A stretch of DNA of 64,000 nt from Lachnospiraceae bacterium (GCA_029067085.1 JAIEFE010000004.1:62001-126000); one strand, 5' to 3'. Numbered from the stretch's first letter, positions 51,527-60,864 are shown. The notes: a model not told the origin generated them from the letters alone. Translations and numbers: made by a program.

Positions 51527-51555
51527 AGGAAGAGGACTGATCTAGTCCTCTTCCT
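51527..51555 (-). terminator. Terminator overlapping the alarmone synthetase stop codon
   Basis: AGGAAGAGGACT (51527-51538) and AGTCCTCTTCCT (51544-51555) form a perfect 12-pair stem with a five-base loop. On the minus strand it is followed by TTTTATTTTTT. The stop codon TAG lies in the loop and stem, so the coding end doubles as terminator arm. Confidence 0.92.
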
Positions 51556-52192
51556 GCTGTCCGATATGTAAAATTTCCTCATTCAGGGACATCATTCTGG
51601 CATCCAGCGCGGCCACCATCTGAGCACATTCCACAAGCTGCTCTCTGATATGTTCCGGTGCATTTCCCTCAAACTTATAATGAATCTTGTGCTCAAGGCT
51701 CGCCCAAAAATCCATTGCTACCGTGCGGATCTGAATCTCAACCTTCGTGTCCGCAATCCGATCCGAGAGATATACGGGAACCGATACCAGCATGTGATAA
51801 CTCTTATAACCGCTGGCCTTCGGGTTGACGATATAATCCTTGACAGAAATGACACGTATGTCACGTTGGCTGCTGATCATCTCTGCGATCTGGTATATGT
51901 CCGACGCAAAGGAACAGATCACGCGGATACCCGCAATGTCGTTGACATGCTTCACCATATTGTCAAGGGTGGATTCCAGACCGTGCTTTTTCAGCTTTTT
52001 GACTATGCTCTCCGGTGTCTTGATCCGCCACTTGATATGCTCGATCGGGTTGTAGCGGTGAACATGCTGAAACTCGTCATTTAAAATCTCAAGCTTTGTG
52101 GATATCTGCTTCAACGCAGAGTTGTAAATCAGCTGTACCTCTTTCCAACTGTCGATATCGCCATCTTTTTCTCTTTCAACCATCACTTCCAT
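51542..52192 (-). CDS. Small alarmone synthetase (RelQ/RelP-type (p)ppGpp synthetase)
   Basis: 216 residues, a single RelA/SpoT synthetase domain without hydrolase or regulatory domains. Motifs are HIKWRIKTPESIVKKLKKHGL, NDIAGIRVICSFASDIYQIA, NPKASGYKSYHMLVSVPVYL and VEIQIRTVAMDFWASLEHKI. It makes ppGpp or pppGpp (or pGpp) from ATP and GDP/GTP/GMP in the cytoplasm. C-terminal helices would allow the tetramer known for RelQ. Single-gene unit with an overlapping terminator. Start at ATG 52192; MVEREKD five codons later is a weaker alternative. Confidence 0.93.
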   Translation of the reverse strand: MEVMVEREKDGDIDSWKEVQLIYNSALKQISTKLEILNDEFQHVHRYNPIEHIKWRIKTPESIVKKLKKHGLESTLDNMVKHVNDIAGIRVICSFASDIYQIAEMISSQRDIRVISVKDYIVNPKASGYKSYHMLVSVPVYLSDRIADTKVEIQIRTVAMDFWASLEHKIHYKFEGNAPEHIREQLVECAQMVAALDARMMSLNEEILHIGQQEED

Positions 52193-52360
52193 ATTACATA
52201 GTTCCCCCGGTAATACAAATATTTTTCAGTGTAACACACATAATTTTTGCAGTGCATCATTCTATTCCGCTCCGTTTTGTTTAGTATAGCACATTATCAT
52301 ATAAAAATGTATATTTTAGACAAAACTTTTTAAAATTTTAATATTTTATTGTACATTTTC

Positions 52361-54106
52361 CTATTTTTTACCAGTGCTCTTCGTCAAAAGGCATGGCAAA
52401 ATGACGGGAGTCGTCACCATCAGCGGGTACAGATAGCGCACAATCACGGTCGGAGAGAACAGCAATGTCAGATAGTAAGCAATCAAAAAGACCGCCGGAA
52501 GAGCTTCCCGCTTCTTTTTATGATACATTGCCGCTGCCGGATAAAGCCACAGCATCCACCAATAGAGTGCGGGTGCAAAGAGCAGCCGGACAAACGGCAG
52601 CTTCCGATAGGCGTTATCCGATATGATCCGCTCCATGAAAGTTCGCAAGCCCGGCAGAAAACTTTTCTCCACAATCTCACTGCCCGCAGGCATGGTGCGA
52701 TTGTCCGTGGATAAATAGCCGAAGCCGCTCTCCGTTCCGATCCCGTATATCTCGGCGTGGGAGGTATCCCACAGATACCAAAGCCCCAGAGAATTGTCCA
52801 GAAAGGCATCCACATAAATCGTCGGAAACTGCATTCCCAGCTTCATCCAGACTTTGATCAGTCCCGCCGGATCATCATGAATCACGGCACGGTTTTTCAC
52901 CGGATCAGCCAGATGGGGATTGTACGCCGCAAAAACCCACTCCGCCGGAATGTATTTGTCAAGTTCCTGCCGCATGGCCGGATCGATCCGCTCTTCAGCA
53001 TTCACTCTGACACGGGCCATCTGCTGCAAGGGCACACTCAACATTTCCCGCGGACTGCCGTTTTGGGCATGGGTGACCGCCTTCAGCGAAAAGGAGCATA
53101 CTCCGAAAAGGATCAGTACTGCTGCCGCCGCGAGAAGCCACTTTTTCTTTCGAAGCCCAATATAGACAATCGGCACGCTGACTGCAAAAGCATACACGGC
53201 ATTATTGCGAAACAAAAGCACAAGAACCGCAAGCCCTGCAAAAGCCATCCAGTCTCCCGCTCCGCCTCGCGCCGTTCGCAGGCTGCGACCGCACACAAGC
53301 CGGTATAATTTCAGCGTATACAGCAGCACCAGAGCCGAAAAGAGCACATCCTTGGTGGTGCTTAAGGCAAGAATGGAATTTGCCGGAAACAAACCGTAAA
53401 ACAGAAGAAGCACAAACCTGATCCATCTTGGTGTTCGTTCCTCATATAACCAGACCAATGCTCCGGCAAAAGCCGTTGCCATCAGAAGCATCTGCACTAC
53501 GGAATGCACCGCCATCCCGGTCTGATAAGATCCAAGCACGCCGCCCAACTTAAAAAAGGCTCCCAGAAATAGCGTATGCAGAAGCGGGTGATGTGTGCTG
53601 TAATCCTTCGCGATCACCTGATAGAGCTGTCCCTCCGCGTCATACGCAAAGACGGACGGATAGTAGGCCAGAAAAACAGGCAGCCAACACAAAAAGATCA
53701 ACAAGCTGTAGAAAAGCCATACCTGCCAGGCAGGACATCGCCTTTTCGAGCTTTCTGCCACCTCACCCGCCGTGTGTTCCGACTCTCCCGCTTTTTCAAA
53801 CGTCGCGCCGACGGTTTGTATTCCCCGCCTTATGCCTCCCCGCAAAACCAGCATTGCAAAACCTGCCGACGGCACGGATAAGACAGCGGTTTCTAGAAGG
53901 AAAAATAAAAAGCTGCACGCGTAAGCCACCGCCGAACCGCCGGGGCCAAATGCCGTCCCCTCATTGGCCAGCCGCCACCCCAGCACGCAGGACATGGCAA
54001 ACGGAATGCCCCATACGAAAGCCCAACAAAGAAGCCGCTTATTTTCCACCAAATAAATATATATGCCGTTTCCCCGGAAATATGCCATTTTCTTTCTCTT
54101 TTTCAT
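52361..54106 (-). CDS. Multipass membrane protein, DUF6020-type (GT-C-like)
   Basis: 581 residues with about 12 hydrophobic segments. Between them lies the conserved loop LAYYPSVFAYDAEGQL and the following YSTHHPLLHTLFLGAFF, ALSTTKDVLFSALVLLYTL and FRNNAVYAFAVSVPIVYIG. The pattern recalls DUF6020 proteins and the GT-C glycosyltransferases, with acidic loop residues (YDAEGQ) where lipid-linked donor enzymes bind metal. A role in envelope glycan transfer is inference. The predicted promoter puts the transcript start at about 54106, so translation may begin at the ATG at 54088 (MAYFRGNG) instead. Confidence 0.85.
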   Translation of the reverse strand: MKKRKKMAYFRGNGIYIYLVENKRLLCWAFVWGIPFAMSCVLGWRLANEGTAFGPGGSAVAYACSFLFFLLETAVLSVPSAGFAMLVLRGGIRRGIQTVGATFEKAGESEHTAGEVAESSKRRCPAWQVWLFYSLLIFLCWLPVFLAYYPSVFAYDAEGQLYQVIAKDYSTHHPLLHTLFLGAFFKLGGVLGSYQTGMAVHSVVQMLLMATAFAGALVWLYEERTPRWIRFVLLLFYGLFPANSILALSTTKDVLFSALVLLYTLKLYRLVCGRSLRTARGGAGDWMAFAGLAVLVLLFRNNAVYAFAVSVPIVYIGLRKKKWLLAAAAVLILFGVCSFSLKAVTHAQNGSPREMLSVPLQQMARVRVNAEERIDPAMRQELDKYIPAEWVFAAYNPHLADPVKNRAVIHDDPAGLIKVWMKLGMQFPTIYVDAFLDNSLGLWYLWDTSHAEIYGIGTESGFGYLSTDNRTMPAGSEIVEKSFLPGLRTFMERIISDNAYRKLPFVRLLFAPALYWWMLWLYPAAAMYHKKKREALPAVFLIAYYLTLLFSPTVIVRYLYPLMVTTPVILPCLLTKSTGKK

Positions 54107-54112
54107 GGATTC

Positions 54113-54140
54113 AGTATATCATAAAAAAAGCCGCTGCAAA
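54113..54140 (-). promoter_or_regulatory. Promoter of the DUF6020-type gene
   Basis: Minus-strand TTTGCA (54135-54140), 16-base spacer, TATACT (54113-54118). Transcription would start within a few bases of the first ATG. Confidence 0.5.
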
Positions 54141-54188
54141 AAATAATTTGTGAACGGATATGTCCGCAAAACATTTGGGCAGGAAGGC

Positions 54189-54217
54189 TTTACTTTTGCC
54201 GCAGGGATTTGTATATT
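54189..54217 (+). promoter_or_regulatory. Promoter of the 88-residue plus-strand gene
   Basis: TTTACT (54189-54194), 17-base spacer, TATATT (54212-54217), about 80 bases before the ATG at 54300. Confidence 0.5.
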
Positions 54218-54299
54218 GGTAGAGGGACTTTTAGCGAATGCGAAATGGTTACTGCACGGTCAAAAGCCGAATTGCAGAGCGGAAAGATGAGGATGAGAT

Positions 54300-54566
54300 A
54301 TGTTTCGTCTATGGGCAAAGGAATTTAAGGATAATCGAATGATACGGGATACCGTGATCGAGGACAGCCGGGAGGAGACCCGTACTCACAAGGTATTTGA
54401 TGCTCTGGAGACGGTCTGCCTGCAATTTGATCTGGGAAAACCGATCTGGCTGGAGGCTACCGTCTCCGATTTCAAGCGCCACAGCAAGGCGCGTTTTTCG
54501 CAGGATAATTTTATAGAAGAAATCGACTTCGATTATCTCGAAATCCATGTAATTGAGGAGGATTGA
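54300..54566 (+). CDS. Conserved small hypothetical protein, 88 residues
   Basis: Unknown. MFRLWAKEFKDNRMIRDTVI is followed by REETRTHKVFDALETVCLQFDLGKPIW and a C-terminal FIEEIDFDYLEIHVIEED. The protein is soluble, with no cysteine pair or known motif. GAGGATGAG sits directly before the ATG, and a plausible promoter precedes it. It is the first plus-strand gene after 54 kb of minus-strand genes. I recall similar short proteins in other Lachnospiraceae genomes but no function. Confidence 0.75.
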   Translation: MFRLWAKEFKDNRMIRDTVIEDSREETRTHKVFDALETVCLQFDLGKPIWLEATVSDFKRHSKARFSQDNFIEEIDFDYLEIHVIEED

Positions 54567-54598
54567 CAGGCACCGCCTAACATTACCATTTCATCGTC

Positions 54599-55294
54599 TC
54601 ATAGAAATCGGGGTTCATCAAACGTCAAACCATTCTCCAAAAGGTGCTCAATAAATAACTTATAATATTCAGGCAGCATTTCCTCCGTCTCATCATGTGC
54701 ATGCAGCAGAAGAATATGTCTGTTGTTCTCCCCAAACAGGGACGCGCCGGTTTCCGGGTCGGTATCATGCATCCTTTCCCACACCGATTCCCTGGTAAAA
54801 TCAGGGTTCATATGCATGTTGTACTCCGCAAAGTCGAATGTCCAAAATGTGTCAACATCCCGATCCAAGCCGTTTTCCTTCCAAAAAGGATAAGAAATAT
54901 GCCTGTCATCCACTTTGTGAAAACCTTTTTCCTTTAAATATTTCTGTAAATTCTCCTTGTTGCCGCCTCCCTTATCTCCATAGGGAAACCGAAACGGCCT
55001 GAAAATACGTTCTGCACCGCCGTCGTGATATAATTGATCAAGAACATTCTCACATTTTTCAATTTCCTCGATGCACTCTTCCATAGTAAGAGAGGAAAAT
55101 GCCGGATGCGAATAACTATGATTTCCTACGATCATTCCATTCTTCACAGCATAGAGCGCTTCCTCATAAAAACGTTCCACGTTTTGCCCGGCTGCAAAAA
55201 AAATCACTTTAATATCTTTTTCTTTTAAGTAATCCACAATTGCCGGCGTATTTTTTGATGAAAAATCATCGATCGTCAAAAGTGCGCTGTTCAT
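54599..55294 (-). CDS. Polysaccharide deacetylase (NodB/CE4 family)
   Basis: 231 residues from the ATG at 55294 with AGGAGG seven bases upstream; the longer frame lacks support. NodB-fold motifs are LLTIDDFSS (the family's TFDDG, here IDDF), IKVIFFAAGQNVERFYE, VGNHSYSHPAFSSLT with the metal histidines, and FRPFRFPYGDKGG. HILLLHAHDETEEMLPEYYK is near the end. It would remove N-acetyl groups from a polysaccharide. No signal peptide is seen, so it may act inside the cell or be exported in another way. The change of the Gly after the metal Asp to Phe is unusual. Confidence 0.88.
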   Translation of the reverse strand: MNSALLTIDDFSSKNTPAIVDYLKEKDIKVIFFAAGQNVERFYEEALYAVKNGMIVGNHSYSHPAFSSLTMEECIEEIEKCENVLDQLYHDGGAERIFRPFRFPYGDKGGGNKENLQKYLKEKGFHKVDDRHISYPFWKENGLDRDVDTFWTFDFAEYNMHMNPDFTRESVWERMHDTDPETGASLFGENNRHILLLHAHDETEEMLPEYYKLFIEHLLENGLTFDEPRFL

Positions 55295-55447
55295 CCTTTT
55301 ACCTCCTTTCTGAGCATACAATTTATCTTCATTCCTTTTCATTATACTTTGTTCAAAAAAGAATACAAGCTGCATTTCGAAACTTTTAAGCTGAAAAGCA
55401 TGAAATAGCCGCATTCTAAAACAATTTTAAAAAAATGCATAAAATAA

Positions 55448-55508
55448 TTGACTTCGCACACTTTAAGTAGTAGTATCATACTATACTACACGTAGTATTA
55501 AATACTAC
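55448..55508 (+). promoter_or_regulatory. Hemolysin III promoter with TACTAC/GTAGTA operator array
   Basis: TTGACT (55448-55453), 17-base spacer, TAGTAT (55471-55476). From 55467 to 55508 half-sites GTAGTA and TACTAC alternate, forming TACTACACGTAGTA and the perfect GTAGTAT-TAA-ATACTAC, which cover the -10 and the transcript start. A dimeric repressor binding tightly here is the natural reading; its gene is not evident in the window. Confidence 0.7.
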
Positions 55509-55582
55509 ATGTTAACACTTTAGTATTTCCTGCCCGTTTCAAACAGGAAATAAAACCGCATTATTTCGGAGGAGTTCATTTT

Positions 55583-56239
55583 ATGCAGATTACGATTCGT
55601 GAACCAGGAAGCGCTATCACACATTTTATAGGTATGATGTCAGCCATTCTTGCAGCTACGCCGCTGATGGTGAAAGCCGCAAGCGACGTCACCACAGACC
55701 ACATCGCTTTCTTTGCGCTGACAGTATTTATCGGCAGCATGGTTGCTCTCTACGGCGCAAGTACACTCTACCACAGCGTCACCGTCAAGGACAGCATCTT
55801 AAAAATATTCCGCAAACTGGATCACATGATGATCTTTGTGCTGATCGCCGGCTCCTACACCCCGGTCTGTCTGGTCATTCTGGGCGACCGCCGGGGCTAT
55901 GCACTTCTGGCAGCCGTGTGGGGCATCGCCATTGCCGGTATGCTGATCAAGCTCTGCTGGATCACCTGCCCCAAATGGTTTTCATCGATTCTGTACATCT
56001 CTATGGGCTGGGCATGCCTCGCCGTTTTCAGCACGCTGTGGAATACGCTGTCAAGAGACGCCTTTTTGTGGCTTCTCGCAGGCGGCATCATTTACACGGC
56101 AGGCGGTGTGATCTATGCGCTAAAGCTCCCCATTTTCAACGCAAGACACAAGAATTTCGGTTCCCACGAAATCTTCCACCTGTTTGTCATGGGCGGAAGC
56201 GTGTGTCACTTTGTGTTCATGTATCTGTATGTGGCCTGA
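55583..56239 (+). CDS. Hemolysin III family (PAQR-like) membrane protein
   Basis: 218 residues with seven membrane segments. Family motifs are LYGASTLYHSVTVKDS, KLDHMMIFVLIAGSYTPVCLV, GGIIYTAGGVIYALKLPIF and the C-terminal HEIFHLFVMGGSVCHFVFMYLYV, whose His and Asp residues form the PAQR metal site. Such proteins affect membrane lipid homeostasis; haemolysis is a historical label. GGAGGAG is placed correctly before the ATG. The upstream operator array suggests tight regulation. The last 23 bases overlap the convergent MATE gene. Confidence 0.93.
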   Translation: MQITIREPGSAITHFIGMMSAILAATPLMVKAASDVTTDHIAFFALTVFIGSMVALYGASTLYHSVTVKDSILKIFRKLDHMMIFVLIAGSYTPVCLVILGDRRGYALLAAVWGIAIAGMLIKLCWITCPKWFSSILYISMGWACLAVFSTLWNTLSRDAFLWLLAGGIIYTAGGVIYALKLPIFNARHKNFGSHEIFHLFVMGGSVCHFVFMYLYVA

Positions 56240-57542
56240 TATAAAACAGATACGCAAATAAATTTAACATTAAGGCACCAAACCATGCCATACCCTCCGC
56301 GTAGATCGCCGCTGTAAAGCCAACCACCGGCAGACCCAAGATAATGACCAATATGCGTATCGCCATTTCCGCAAGCCCGGAACACATAGGAATGCCTGGT
56401 TTTCCCATCCCCTGTACACAGCTTCGAAAAACAAACAGGAGATTTAACAGGATGAGAAACAAGGCCAGAAACCTCAGATAGATGATCGTATAGCCGATTG
56501 CTTCCTGCTCTGCAAGCATCAACCGTGCCAGCGGTCCGGCAGAGAAAAATAAAATGATTCCGAGTAATAACGATGAAAACAGCGCCATCAAATCTGCGAT
56601 TTTTGTTCCGCTGCGAATCCTTTCAAACTTCACGGCACCGAAATTCTGTCCCGAAAACGCAGATACCACAAAGCCGATCGTAATACCCGGCAGCATGAAT
56701 AAATTCAGATATTTATTGCACACGGAATACGCAGAAGTATATATGACGCCATAGCTGTTGATGCGGCTTTGCACAAAGATGCAGCCCAGAGAAGTGATGG
56801 CATTCATCCGCGCCATGGGCATGCCGTTTCTCAAAAGTTCCGGTTCCAGCTTACGACCAAAGACAAAATCACTTCTTTCAATCCGAAATTCCCTGATCTT
56901 ATACAATCTGTCACAGCAGATGAGTACGGAGACAAACTGTGCAAGAATCGTGGCCCACGCCGCACCCGCGACACCGGTGTCAAACACAAAAAGGCACAAA
57001 AAATCCAGCCCGATGTTGACGCAGGAAGCTGCGCCGACTGCCAGCAGGGGCGTCCTGCTGTCTCCGACTGCCCGCAGCATGGCTGAAAGCAAATTATATA
57101 ATATTGTGATCAGTAAACCCCCGAATATGACATAGCCATAGGACAGGCAGTCTTCCATCAGCATTTGTTCTGTTTTCATCAGCCTCAGAACAGGCTTTAA
57201 AACGCCCAACCCAATTCCCGTTAGAAAAACCGCAAACAAGACCGACAGCTTTACAGATGCGGCCGCCGCCTTTCGCAGCGCAGCAAAATCCTTCTCTCCG
57301 TATGCCTGTGAAATGTTCACGGAAAACCCGTTTGCCAGACCCATGGCAAAGCCCGTGATCAAAAAGGATAACGTGGTAAAATTTCCGACTGCCGCAACGG
57401 CTGTATCACCCAGTCCTTTGCCGATGATCGCCATATCCGCAAACGAATAAAACTGCTGTAAGATATTGGCAAGCAGCATGGAAAAGAAAAATGGTAAAAG
57501 AGCTTTCGTTATAGAACCTCTCGTAAAATCTGTTTGCTGCAT
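56217..57542 (-). CDS. MATE-family multidrug efflux transporter
   Basis: 441 residues, 12 membrane segments in two homologous halves (LLPFFFSMLLANILQQFYSF, FADMAIIGKGLGDTAVAAVG, FAMGLANGFSVNISQAYGEK; second half LRNGMPMARMNAITSLGC, GFVVSAFSGQNFGAVKFERI). It is a DinF/NorM-type sodium- or proton-driven exporter of drugs or metabolites. It is transcribed divergently from an AraC-type regulator with overlapping promoters, a common arrangement for a regulator and its target. Its 3' end overlaps the hemolysin III gene by 23 bases on the opposite strand. Confidence 0.94.
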   Translation of the reverse strand: MQQTDFTRGSITKALLPFFFSMLLANILQQFYSFADMAIIGKGLGDTAVAAVGNFTTLSFLITGFAMGLANGFSVNISQAYGEKDFAALRKAAAASVKLSVLFAVFLTGIGLGVLKPVLRLMKTEQMLMEDCLSYGYVIFGGLLITILYNLLSAMLRAVGDSRTPLLAVGAASCVNIGLDFLCLFVFDTGVAGAAWATILAQFVSVLICCDRLYKIREFRIERSDFVFGRKLEPELLRNGMPMARMNAITSLGCIFVQSRINSYGVIYTSAYSVCNKYLNLFMLPGITIGFVVSAFSGQNFGAVKFERIRSGTKIADLMALFSSLLLGIILFFSAGPLARLMLAEQEAIGYTIIYLRFLALFLILLNLLFVFRSCVQGMGKPGIPMCSGLAEMAIRILVIILGLPVVGFTAAIYAEGMAWFGALMLNLFAYLFYIRPHTDT

Positions 57543-57601
57543 TCTGTACCTTTCCCGATGATTAAATTTGATCGTCTCTTTTTACCACAGATTCCAACGC
57601 A

Positions 57602-57645
57602 GTTATATCAAATTCTTTGCTTTTTTATCAATTTTTGGGTATAAT
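57602..57645. promoter_or_regulatory. Overlapping divergent promoters of araC-type regulator and MATE transporter
   Basis: Plus strand: TTGCTT (57617-57622), 17-base spacer, TATAAT (57640-57645), for the regulator. Minus strand: TTGATA (57626-57631), 18-base spacer, TATAAC (57602-57607), for the transporter. The -35 regions are interleaved, so binding of one regulator could affect both. Confidence 0.6.
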
Positions 57646-57676
57646 GCAGGAGAACCGGAAAGGCAGCTGGGAATCT

Positions 57677-58396
57677 ATGAAAATCAGAAGAGAACTTAAC
57701 CGACAATTATATCAGCAAAAAGCTTACGGCTATGATAAAAGACCATACTATTTTGACAAAGCGGTATTGGATGCCATACGAAACGGCGATGTAGAAAAGC
57801 TGAAACCTCTGATTGCATCCGGATCGGTAAAGCTCTCTTCCGGAATGAGAACCTTATCAAAAAATCAAATAAAAAACGGGAAATATCATTTCATGATCAT
57901 GGCAACATTTCTTGCAGAATCAGGTCTTGCCTGCGGCTTAGGACATGATGAAACCTATATGATCGCAGATATTTACTGCCGGAAAGCAGACAGAGCCGCA
58001 TCCTATGATAATTTACAGAACTTATTGGAGGATATGTGTCTGGATTATACAAAGCGAATCCGGGAAATCAAAAAAGACAACGTAATATCCATTCACATCA
58101 GAAAATGTATCGAGCATATTTATGAAGATTTAAGCGCGGACTTGTCTACGAAGAAATTGGCCGAATTAACGAAGCTAAATGCTTCCTATCTTTCCAAATT
58201 GTTTAAACAGGAAACCGGGAAAACGATCAAAGCTTACGTGACCGCGGCAAAAATGGATACAGCCCAAAATCTGCTGAAATACAGCGATTTGAGCTGCTCC
58301 GAAATTGCCACATCGCTCGGGTATTGTTCCCAGAGCGCTTTTACCTATGCTTTCCGACAGTTTACCGGCGTCACGCCAAAAAAATTCCGGGGTTAG
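57677..58396 (+). CDS. AraC-family transcriptional regulator
   Basis: 239 residues from the ATG at 57677; a longer frame to 57617 is ruled out because a TATAAT box lies inside it. The N-terminal 135 residues are an unknown sensor ([59 protein letters not shown]). The C-terminal AraC double helix-turn-helix has [21 protein letters not shown] and [22 protein letters not shown] similar N-terminal part occurs in Lachnospiraceae AraC proteins. The stop overlaps the galE stop by three bases on the opposite strand. It probably regulates the divergent MATE transporter. Confidence 0.9.
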   Translation: MKIRRELNRQLYQQKAYGYDKRPYYFDKAVLDAIRNGDVEKLKPLIASGSVKLSSGMRTLSKNQIKNGKYHFMIMATFLAESGLACGLGHDETYMIADIYCRKADRAASYDNLQNLLEDMCLDYTKRIREIKKDNVISIHIRKCIEHIYEDLSADLSTKKLAELTKLNASYLSKLFKQETGKTIKAYVTAAKMDTAQNLLKYSDLSCSEIATSLGYCSQSAFTYAFRQFTGVTPKKFRG

Positions 58397-59409
58397 TCAT
58401 CATACCCGTTCGGATTATTGCTCTGCCATCTCCAGGCATCGGCACACATCTCCCTGATGCCGTACTGCGCCTCCCAGCCCAGCTCCCGTTTCGCCTTGTC
58501 CGCGTTGGAATAACAAGTGGCGATATCGCCCGCGCGTCTGTCCTTGATGACATAAGGAATCTTCACGCCTGTGGCTTCCTCAAAGTTCTTCACAATATCC
58601 AGCACGCTGTAGCCCACACCGGTTCCCAGATTGTAAATGCACAGTCCCGCTTTTTCCTCAATCTTTTTCAAAGCTTTCACATGTCCTAAAGCCAGATCAA
58701 CTACATGAATGTAGTCGCGCACGCCCGTGCCGTCCGGTGTGTCATAGTCATTGCCGAAAACGCCCAGCTCTTTCAGCTTGCCTACCGCGACCTGCGTGAT
58801 ATAAGGCATAAGGTTGTTCGGAATGCCATTGGGATTCTCGCCAATGGTACCGCTCTTGTGCGCACCGATGGGATTAAAGTAGCGCAGCAGGATTACATTC
58901 CACTCGGGATCTGCTTTCTGGATATCAGACAGGATCTGCTCCAGCATCGATTTTGTCCAGCCATATGGGTTGGTGCACTGTCCCTTGGGGCATTCCTCAG
59001 TAATGGGAATCACTGCCGGATCACCATACACCGTTGCGGAGGAGGAAAAAATGATATTTTTCACATTGTGCTTACGCATCACATCCACCAAAGTCAACGT
59101 GCCGGCAATATTGTTCTCATAATACTCCCATGGCTTCTCCACGGACTCTCCCACCGCCTTAAGACCCGCAAAATGAATACAGGAATCAATCTGTTCCTTC
59201 GCAAATATCTCTTCCAACGCCTCTCTGTCCAGAATGTCCGCCTTGTAAAAGGTTACCGGCTTCCCTGTGATCTTTTCCACTCTTTCCAGAGATTTTTCGC
59301 TGGAATTCGACAGATTATCCACTACCACCACGTCATAACCCGCATTCTGTAATTCTACCACAGTGTGGGAACCGATATATCCTGCGCCGCCTGCCACTAA
59401 GATTGCCAT
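58393..59409 (-). CDS. galE: UDP-glucose 4-epimerase
   Basis: 338 residues, extended short-chain dehydrogenase. NAD motif [19 protein letters not shown], Ser residues in [11 protein letters not shown], catalytic Tyr149 and Lys153 in [10 protein letters not shown], and [13 protein letters not shown]. It interconverts UDP-glucose and UDP-galactose, giving building blocks for envelope polysaccharide and galactose use. Intact, normal length. The nucleotidyltransferase gene upstream makes UDP-sugars, so the two likely form one pathway segment though each seems to have its own promoter. Confidence 0.96.
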   Translation of the reverse strand: MAILVAGGAGYIGSHTVVELQNAGYDVVVVDNLSNSSEKSLERVEKITGKPVTFYKADILDREALEEIFAKEQIDSCIHFAGLKAVGESVEKPWEYYENNIAGTLTLVDVMRKHNVKNIIFSSSATVYGDPAVIPITEECPKGQCTNPYGWTKSMLEQILSDIQKADPEWNVILLRYFNPIGAHKSGTIGENPNGIPNNLMPYITQVAVGKLKELGVFGNDYDTPDGTGVRDYIHVVDLALGHVKALKKIEEKAGLCIYNLGTGVGYSVLDIVKNFEEATGVKIPYVIKDRRAGDIATCYSNADKAKRELGWEAQYGIREMCADAWRWQSNNPNGYDD

Positions 59410-59504
59410 AGTCTCCTCCGTTCCGAAGCGTTTTGCCGCTCCTGCCTTTCTATGATTTTTGTTCTCTACCAGCTTTCAGTCTACATCGCTTTCCCCGCAT
59501 ATTC

Positions 59505-59533
59505 AATGTAGGAATGTTATCTAAACCTGTCAA
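59505..59533 (-). promoter_or_regulatory. Promoter of galE
   Basis: Minus-strand TTGACA (59528-59533), 17-base spacer, TACATT (59505-59510), about 90 bases before the galE start. Confidence 0.6.
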
Positions 59534-59537
59534 TATG

Positions 59538-60764
59538 TTATAATACAATTCCATTCTCCTTACACAACTCCCTCGCACTCTCCACAGAATCAACCCCCGT
59601 CTTATTCTTGATGGGCGCAAACTCCTTATTTCTGACCACCTCATAGGGCAGACAGGAATCCAGTTCGTGGATCATATCAAGCACAAGCTGTTCAAACTTG
59701 TAACCGTTTGGCTCCTCCGGCTTCACCGGCTCGCCAGCCTCGTTCAGATAGGGAATCTTCTTCTCCACAATATGAAGCGGCAGTTTCTTCGCCACGATCT
59801 CCTCTAAATCTTTCACCCGGAACAGATAGTTTAAGATCACGCCGAAATGATAGGCCGGCTTTCCGTCCTTCGTCTTCTCCTCCATCAGCTCCGGCGTCAT
59901 ATCATAGTATTCCACAATGGAAGGTCTTCCGTCCTCCAGACACATCGCTCCCACCTTCTCGTCCGGCGCGGTCTTCGCCACCACCTTCGCACCCACTGCG
60001 CTGTCCGTTGCGATCGTCGCTCCCACAAAGCAGGGATCCGCGATGCGCTGCAGCACATTGTCCACAGCAAACACATTAAGCCACTCTACACCCGCCTTCT
60101 TTATCTTATCCGTCACGCCCCACTTCATCATGGAAAGAAACCACCCGCCGTTACCGTTGGGGGAGGTGGACATTTTATATTTCGCCTCCATATAGACCTT
60201 TCCGCTATAGTCGGCGGCCGGCGCCATATCCTGCATAAAGAAAGTCACATAATCCGCATTGTAGCCAAAATAATTCTTTTCCTCAAAAAAACTGACAGTT
60301 GTGTCATGATTTTTATCACTGGTCATCACATAGAGGGGAATCCAGGCTCCGGCCTGATTCACCACATCCATCAGATTCTCGATCAACCTCTGGAAGATAA
60401 AAACATCCTTCGTCAAGCCGATGTTATATACTCCTTTGGGCTCGTCTGAGCCAAGCCTTGTACCCATACCGCCGGCCAGCAGCACCGCTCCCACCTTGCC
60501 GGCACGGATGGCATCAAGACCGATCTTCGTGTATTCTTCCTTCTTAGCCTCGATCTCGGAAAGCTCCATGACCTCGATGGGTTCAATCTTTCCTCTCGGA
60601 TTTAAGGTTTCCTTTTTCTCGCACAGAGACAGCACCTCAAAATCCGTCTGCTCGATCTGTGAAAGCAGTTCCTCCCGCTCCTCGCTGCCCAGTTCCTCAT
60701 AGTACTGCAGCACATGAAGTTGTCCGTATTTTTTCAGTTTGTCGTATGCCTCCTGATAATTCAT
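59538..60764 (-). CDS. UDP-sugar pyrophosphorylase (UDPGP/AGX family)
   Basis: 408 residues from the ATG at 60764 (GAGG in front); a longer frame to 61013 is excluded by a promoter at 60865-60893. Eukaryotic-like UDPGP fold with the nucleotide loop VLLAGGMGTRLGSDEPKGVY, FIFQRLIENL, IPLYVMTSDKNHDTTVSFF, PNGNGGWFLSMMKWG and the sugar-binding MTPELMEEKT. It joins UTP with glucose-1-phosphate or N-acetylglucosamine-1-phosphate. This family is unrelated in sequence to bacterial GalU. Exact sugar preference cannot be read, though AGX-type residues suggest GlcNAc-1-phosphate. Confidence 0.9.
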   Translation of the reverse strand: MNYQEAYDKLKKYGQLHVLQYYEELGSEEREELLSQIEQTDFEVLSLCEKKETLNPRGKIEPIEVMELSEIEAKKEEYTKIGLDAIRAGKVGAVLLAGGMGTRLGSDEPKGVYNIGLTKDVFIFQRLIENLMDVVNQAGAWIPLYVMTSDKNHDTTVSFFEEKNYFGYNADYVTFFMQDMAPAADYSGKVYMEAKYKMSTSPNGNGGWFLSMMKWGVTDKIKKAGVEWLNVFAVDNVLQRIADPCFVGATIATDSAVGAKVVAKTAPDEKVGAMCLEDGRPSIVEYYDMTPELMEEKTKDGKPAYHFGVILNYLFRVKDLEEIVAKKLPLHIVEKKIPYLNEAGEPVKPEEPNGYKFEQLVLDMIHELDSCLPYEVVRNKEFAPIKNKTGVDSVESARELCKENGIVL

Positions 60765-60864
60765 GTCATCCTCTTTTCCCGCGCCCGCTTTATTCTCTTT
60801 TCCGGAGTTTCCGTGCCCGATGCGCGACGACACGGCCCCGTTTCCGGTATCTGTCATTTTCATC

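Larger units (their letters stand above)
51061..51541. other. 480-base gene-free stretch rich in inverted repeats
   Basis: No convincing coding sequence is seen; a 74-codon plus-strand frame at 51120-51344 has AT-driven composition and no ribosome site. The stretch holds the promoter of the coiled-coil gene (51098-51126), a perfect hairpin at 51155-51179, and an AT-rich part with a TATACT box near 51272 on the plus strand. A GAAA-loop hairpin at 51347-51372, a long inverted-repeat element at 51383-51513 and the alarmone synthetase terminator at 51527-51555 follow. Confidence 0.7.
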
